Shown here in pieces: positions 62,339 through 64,000 of a DNA stretch of 64,000 nucleotides. The notes under the pieces were generated by a model. The model was not told where the DNA came from. It saw only the letters and a list, made by a program, of their open reading frames with translations, and made no database searches. Source of the stretch: Streptomyces melanogenes (lineage in GTDB: Bacteria; Actinomycetota; Actinomycetes; Streptomycetales; Streptomycetaceae). Position 1 is the first letter of the stretch. The number at the start of each line of letters is the position of its first letter. Both the position numbers and the translations under genes were made by a program. The stretch spans positions 496,001-560,000 of the forward strand of contig NZ_BMTS01000003.1 of assembly GCF_014649795.1 (NCBI RefSeq), written 5' to 3'.

Positions 62339-62367
62339 TTGACCGTGTCCGGCTGCCCCCGTATGCT
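62339..62367 (+). promoter_or_regulatory. Housekeeping promoter of rpsA
   Basis: TTGACC (62339-62344) and TATGCT (62362-62367) are separated by exactly 17 bases, a strong sigma-HrdB promoter. Transcription would start near 62374, giving a leader of about 194 bases before the rpsA ATG. No other gene is seen in the 62193-62567 spacer. Confidence 0.8.
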
Positions 62368-62567
62368 ACAAGTTGCGCTGCGAGCCTGCGCACCTCAGAC
62401 GTAGCAGGCGCGCTTCCATCTGTTGTATGTCCCCTCGGTTCTCGAGGCGCCATCCGGACCGACCCGGATTGGTGCTTCCCAGGCTGTCCGGCTTCTGCAG
62501 AGGCGATACGGGCTCTCGGCGTGGCAGTACCTACGACTTTCTGTCCGTAACCGGAGCCCTTTCCCAC

Positions 62568-64000
62568 ATGACGAGCAGCACCGAGACCACCGCCACCACC
62601 CCGCAGGTTGCGGTCAACGACATCGGTAACGAGGAAGCCTTCCTCGCCGCGATCGACGAGACGATCAAGTACTTCAACGACGGCGACATCGTCGACGGCG
62701 TCATCGTGAAGGTCGACCGGGACGAGGTCCTGCTCGACATCGGTTACAAGACCGAAGGTGTCATCCCGAGCCGCGAGCTCTCGATCAAGCACGACGTCGA
62801 CCCGAACGAGGTCGTCAAGGTCGGCGACGAGATCGAGGCCCTGGTTCTCCAGAAGGAGGACAAGGAAGGCCGCCTGATCCTCTCGAAGAAGCGCGCTCAG
62901 TACGAGCGTGCTTGGGGCACCATCGAGAAGATCAAGGAAGAGGACGGCATCGTCACCGGCACCGTCATCGAGGTCGTCAAGGGTGGTCTCATCCTCGACA
63001 TCGGCCTCCGTGGCTTCCTGCCGGCCTCCCTCGTCGAGATGCGCCGTGTCCGCGACCTCCAGCCCTACGTGGGCAAGGAGCTCGAGGCGAAGATCATCGA
63101 GCTGGACAAGAACCGCAACAACGTGGTCCTGTCCCGCCGTGCCTGGCTGGAGCAGACCCAGTCCGAGGTCCGTCAGACGTTCCTCACCACCCTCCAGAAG
63201 GGTCAGGTCCGCTCCGGCGTCGTTTCCTCGATCGTCAACTTCGGTGCCTTCGTGGACCTGGGTGGCGTCGACGGTCTCGTCCACGTCTCCGAGCTGTCCT
63301 GGAAGCACATCGACCACCCGTCCGAGGTTGTCGAGGTCGGCCAGGAAGTCACCGTCGAGGTCCTCGACGTCGACATGGACCGCGAGCGTGTCTCCCTGTC
63401 GCTGAAGGCGACGCAGGAGGACCCGTGGCAGCAGTTCGCCCGTACGCACCAGATCGGTCAGGTCGTCCCGGGTAAGGTCACCAAGCTCGTTCCGTTCGGT
63501 GCGTTCGTGCGCGTCGACGAGGGCATCGAGGGCCTGGTCCACATCTCCGAGCTGGCCGAGCGCCACGTGGAGATCCCGGAGCAGGTCGTCCAGGTCAACG
63601 ACGAGATCTTCGTCAAGGTCATCGACATCGACCTCGAGCGTCGCCGGATCTCGCTGTCCCTGAAGCAGGCCAACGAGTCCTTCGGTGCCGACCCGGCGTC
63701 GGTCGAGTTCGACCCGACCCTGTACGGCATGGCCGCGTCCTACGACGACCAGGGCAACTACATCTACCCCGAGGGCTTCGACCCCGAGACCAACGACTGG
63801 CTCGAGGGCTACGAGACCCAGCGCGAGGCGTGGGAGGGCCAGTACGCCGAGGCGCAGCAGCGCTTCGAGCAGCACCAGGCCCAGGTCATCAAGTCCCGCG
63901 AGGCCGACGAGGCCGCCGCTGCCGAGGGCGCTGCCGCCCCGGCCGCCGGTGGCAACGCCGGTGCCGGCATCTCGGGTGGTTCGTACTCCTCGGAGTCGGA
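62568..64000 (+). CDS. rpsA: 30S ribosomal protein S1 (3' end beyond window)
   Basis: The ATG at 62568 (MTSSTETTATTPQVAVNDIG) opens a frame that runs to the window end, 477 codons. Four S1 RNA-binding repeats are visible: GDIVDGVIVKVDRDEVLLDI, GTVIEVVKGGLILDIGLRGF, GQVRSGVVSSIVNFGAFVDL and GQVVPGKVTKLVPFGAFVRV, the actinobacterial arrangement. The C-terminal region is an Ala/Glu/Gly-rich tail that is nearly complete. S1 binds mRNA on the small ribosomal subunit. Codon choice is more restricted than in neighbouring genes (CGT, GTC and GGT frequent), as expected for a highly expressed gene. Confidence 0.97.
   Translation, partial: MTSSTETTATTPQVAVNDIGNEEAFLAAIDETIKYFNDGDIVDGVIVKVDRDEVLLDIGYKTEGVIPSRELSIKHDVDPNEVVKVGDEIEALVLQKEDKEGRLILSKKRAQYERAWGTIEKIKEEDGIVTGTVIEVVKGGLILDIGLRGFLPASLVEMRRVRDLQPYVGKELEAKIIELDKNRNNVVLSRRAWLEQTQSEVRQTFLTTLQKGQVRSGVVSSIVNFGAFVDLGGVDGLVHVSELSWKHIDHPSEVVEVGQEVTVEVLDVDMDRERVSLSLKATQEDPWQQFARTHQIGQVVPGKVTKLVPFGAFVRVDEGIEGLVHISELAERHVEIPEQVVQVNDEIFVKVIDIDLERRRISLSLKQANESFGADPASVEFDPTLYGMAASYDDQGNYIYPEGFDPETNDWLEGYETQREAWEGQYAEAQQRFEQHQAQVIKSREADEAAAAEGAAAPAAGGNAGAGISGGSYSSES

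Overview
The window is high-GC actinobacterial chromosome, almost certainly Streptomyces. Codon third positions are strongly G/C, several starts are GTG or TTG, and there are near-textbook homologues of Streptomyces secreted proteins: an RNase Sa-type guanyl ribonuclease, a Streptomyces griseus-type trypsin and a neocarzinostatin-family protein. The right-hand order (pyk, ANTAR regulator, liv transporter, polA, rpsA) fits the conserved Streptomyces core as I remember it. All identifications come from reading the sequence; no database was searched.

Region 1 (1-11.3 kb) is a steroid C/D-ring (HIP) degradation cluster of the KstR2 regulon: a paired acyl-CoA dehydrogenase (one member cut by the window edge), an IpdF-like SDR, KstR2, FadA6, then ipdC-ipdB-ipdA-echA20 transcribed leftward and two SDRs rightward. 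Both divergent promoters carry near-identical KstR2-type palindromes (1303-1316 and 9609-9622). A cold-shock protein and a DEAD-box helicase gene sit inside the cluster.

Region 2 (11.3-19 kb) has a MarR regulator, the secreted RNase, and a six-gene leftward operon (binding protein, two permeases, ATPase, HAD phosphatase, GntR regulator) with tandem operator-like palindromes before its first gene. A putative metalloprotease with a C-terminal zinc ribbon follows.

Region 3 (19-31.5 kb) looks like a secreted glycoprotein-degradation neighbourhood: trypsin, a NarL/DesK-type two-component pair, a GH101 endo-alpha-N-acetylgalactosaminidase, an orphan neocarzinostatin-like protein, and a GH35 beta-galactosidase divergent from an AraC regulator. 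Chorismate mutase and aminopeptidase N follow.

Region 4 (31.5-38.6 kb) holds a PLP decarboxylase plus amine N-hydroxylase pair that resembles the start of a hydroxamate siderophore pathway but has no acyltransferase or synthetase beside it, a Tat-exported 5'-nucleotidase, and a GH27 alpha-galactosidase with two near-identical NPCBM domains.

Region 5 (38.8-64 kb) is mainly core genome: pyruvate kinase, a LAGLIDADG-like protein beside an unusual tRNA(CAA), the ANTAR regulator PdtaR, livKHMGF, a thioesterase, an FdhF/YdeP molybdoenzyme, polA, a lytic transglycosylase, a 51-residue membrane peptide with a DUF3068 protein, HrpB, a methyltransferase and the 5' part of rpsA. The fdhF-polA spacer is a 26-bp inverted repeat in which each arm carries a RecA-NDp/PafBC-type promoter motif.

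A family of modular palindromes (core GGGGCGCGGGGAACTGCG) recurs in six intergenic places, usually directly against the 3' end of a gene, with 6, 51 or 160 nt between its arms.
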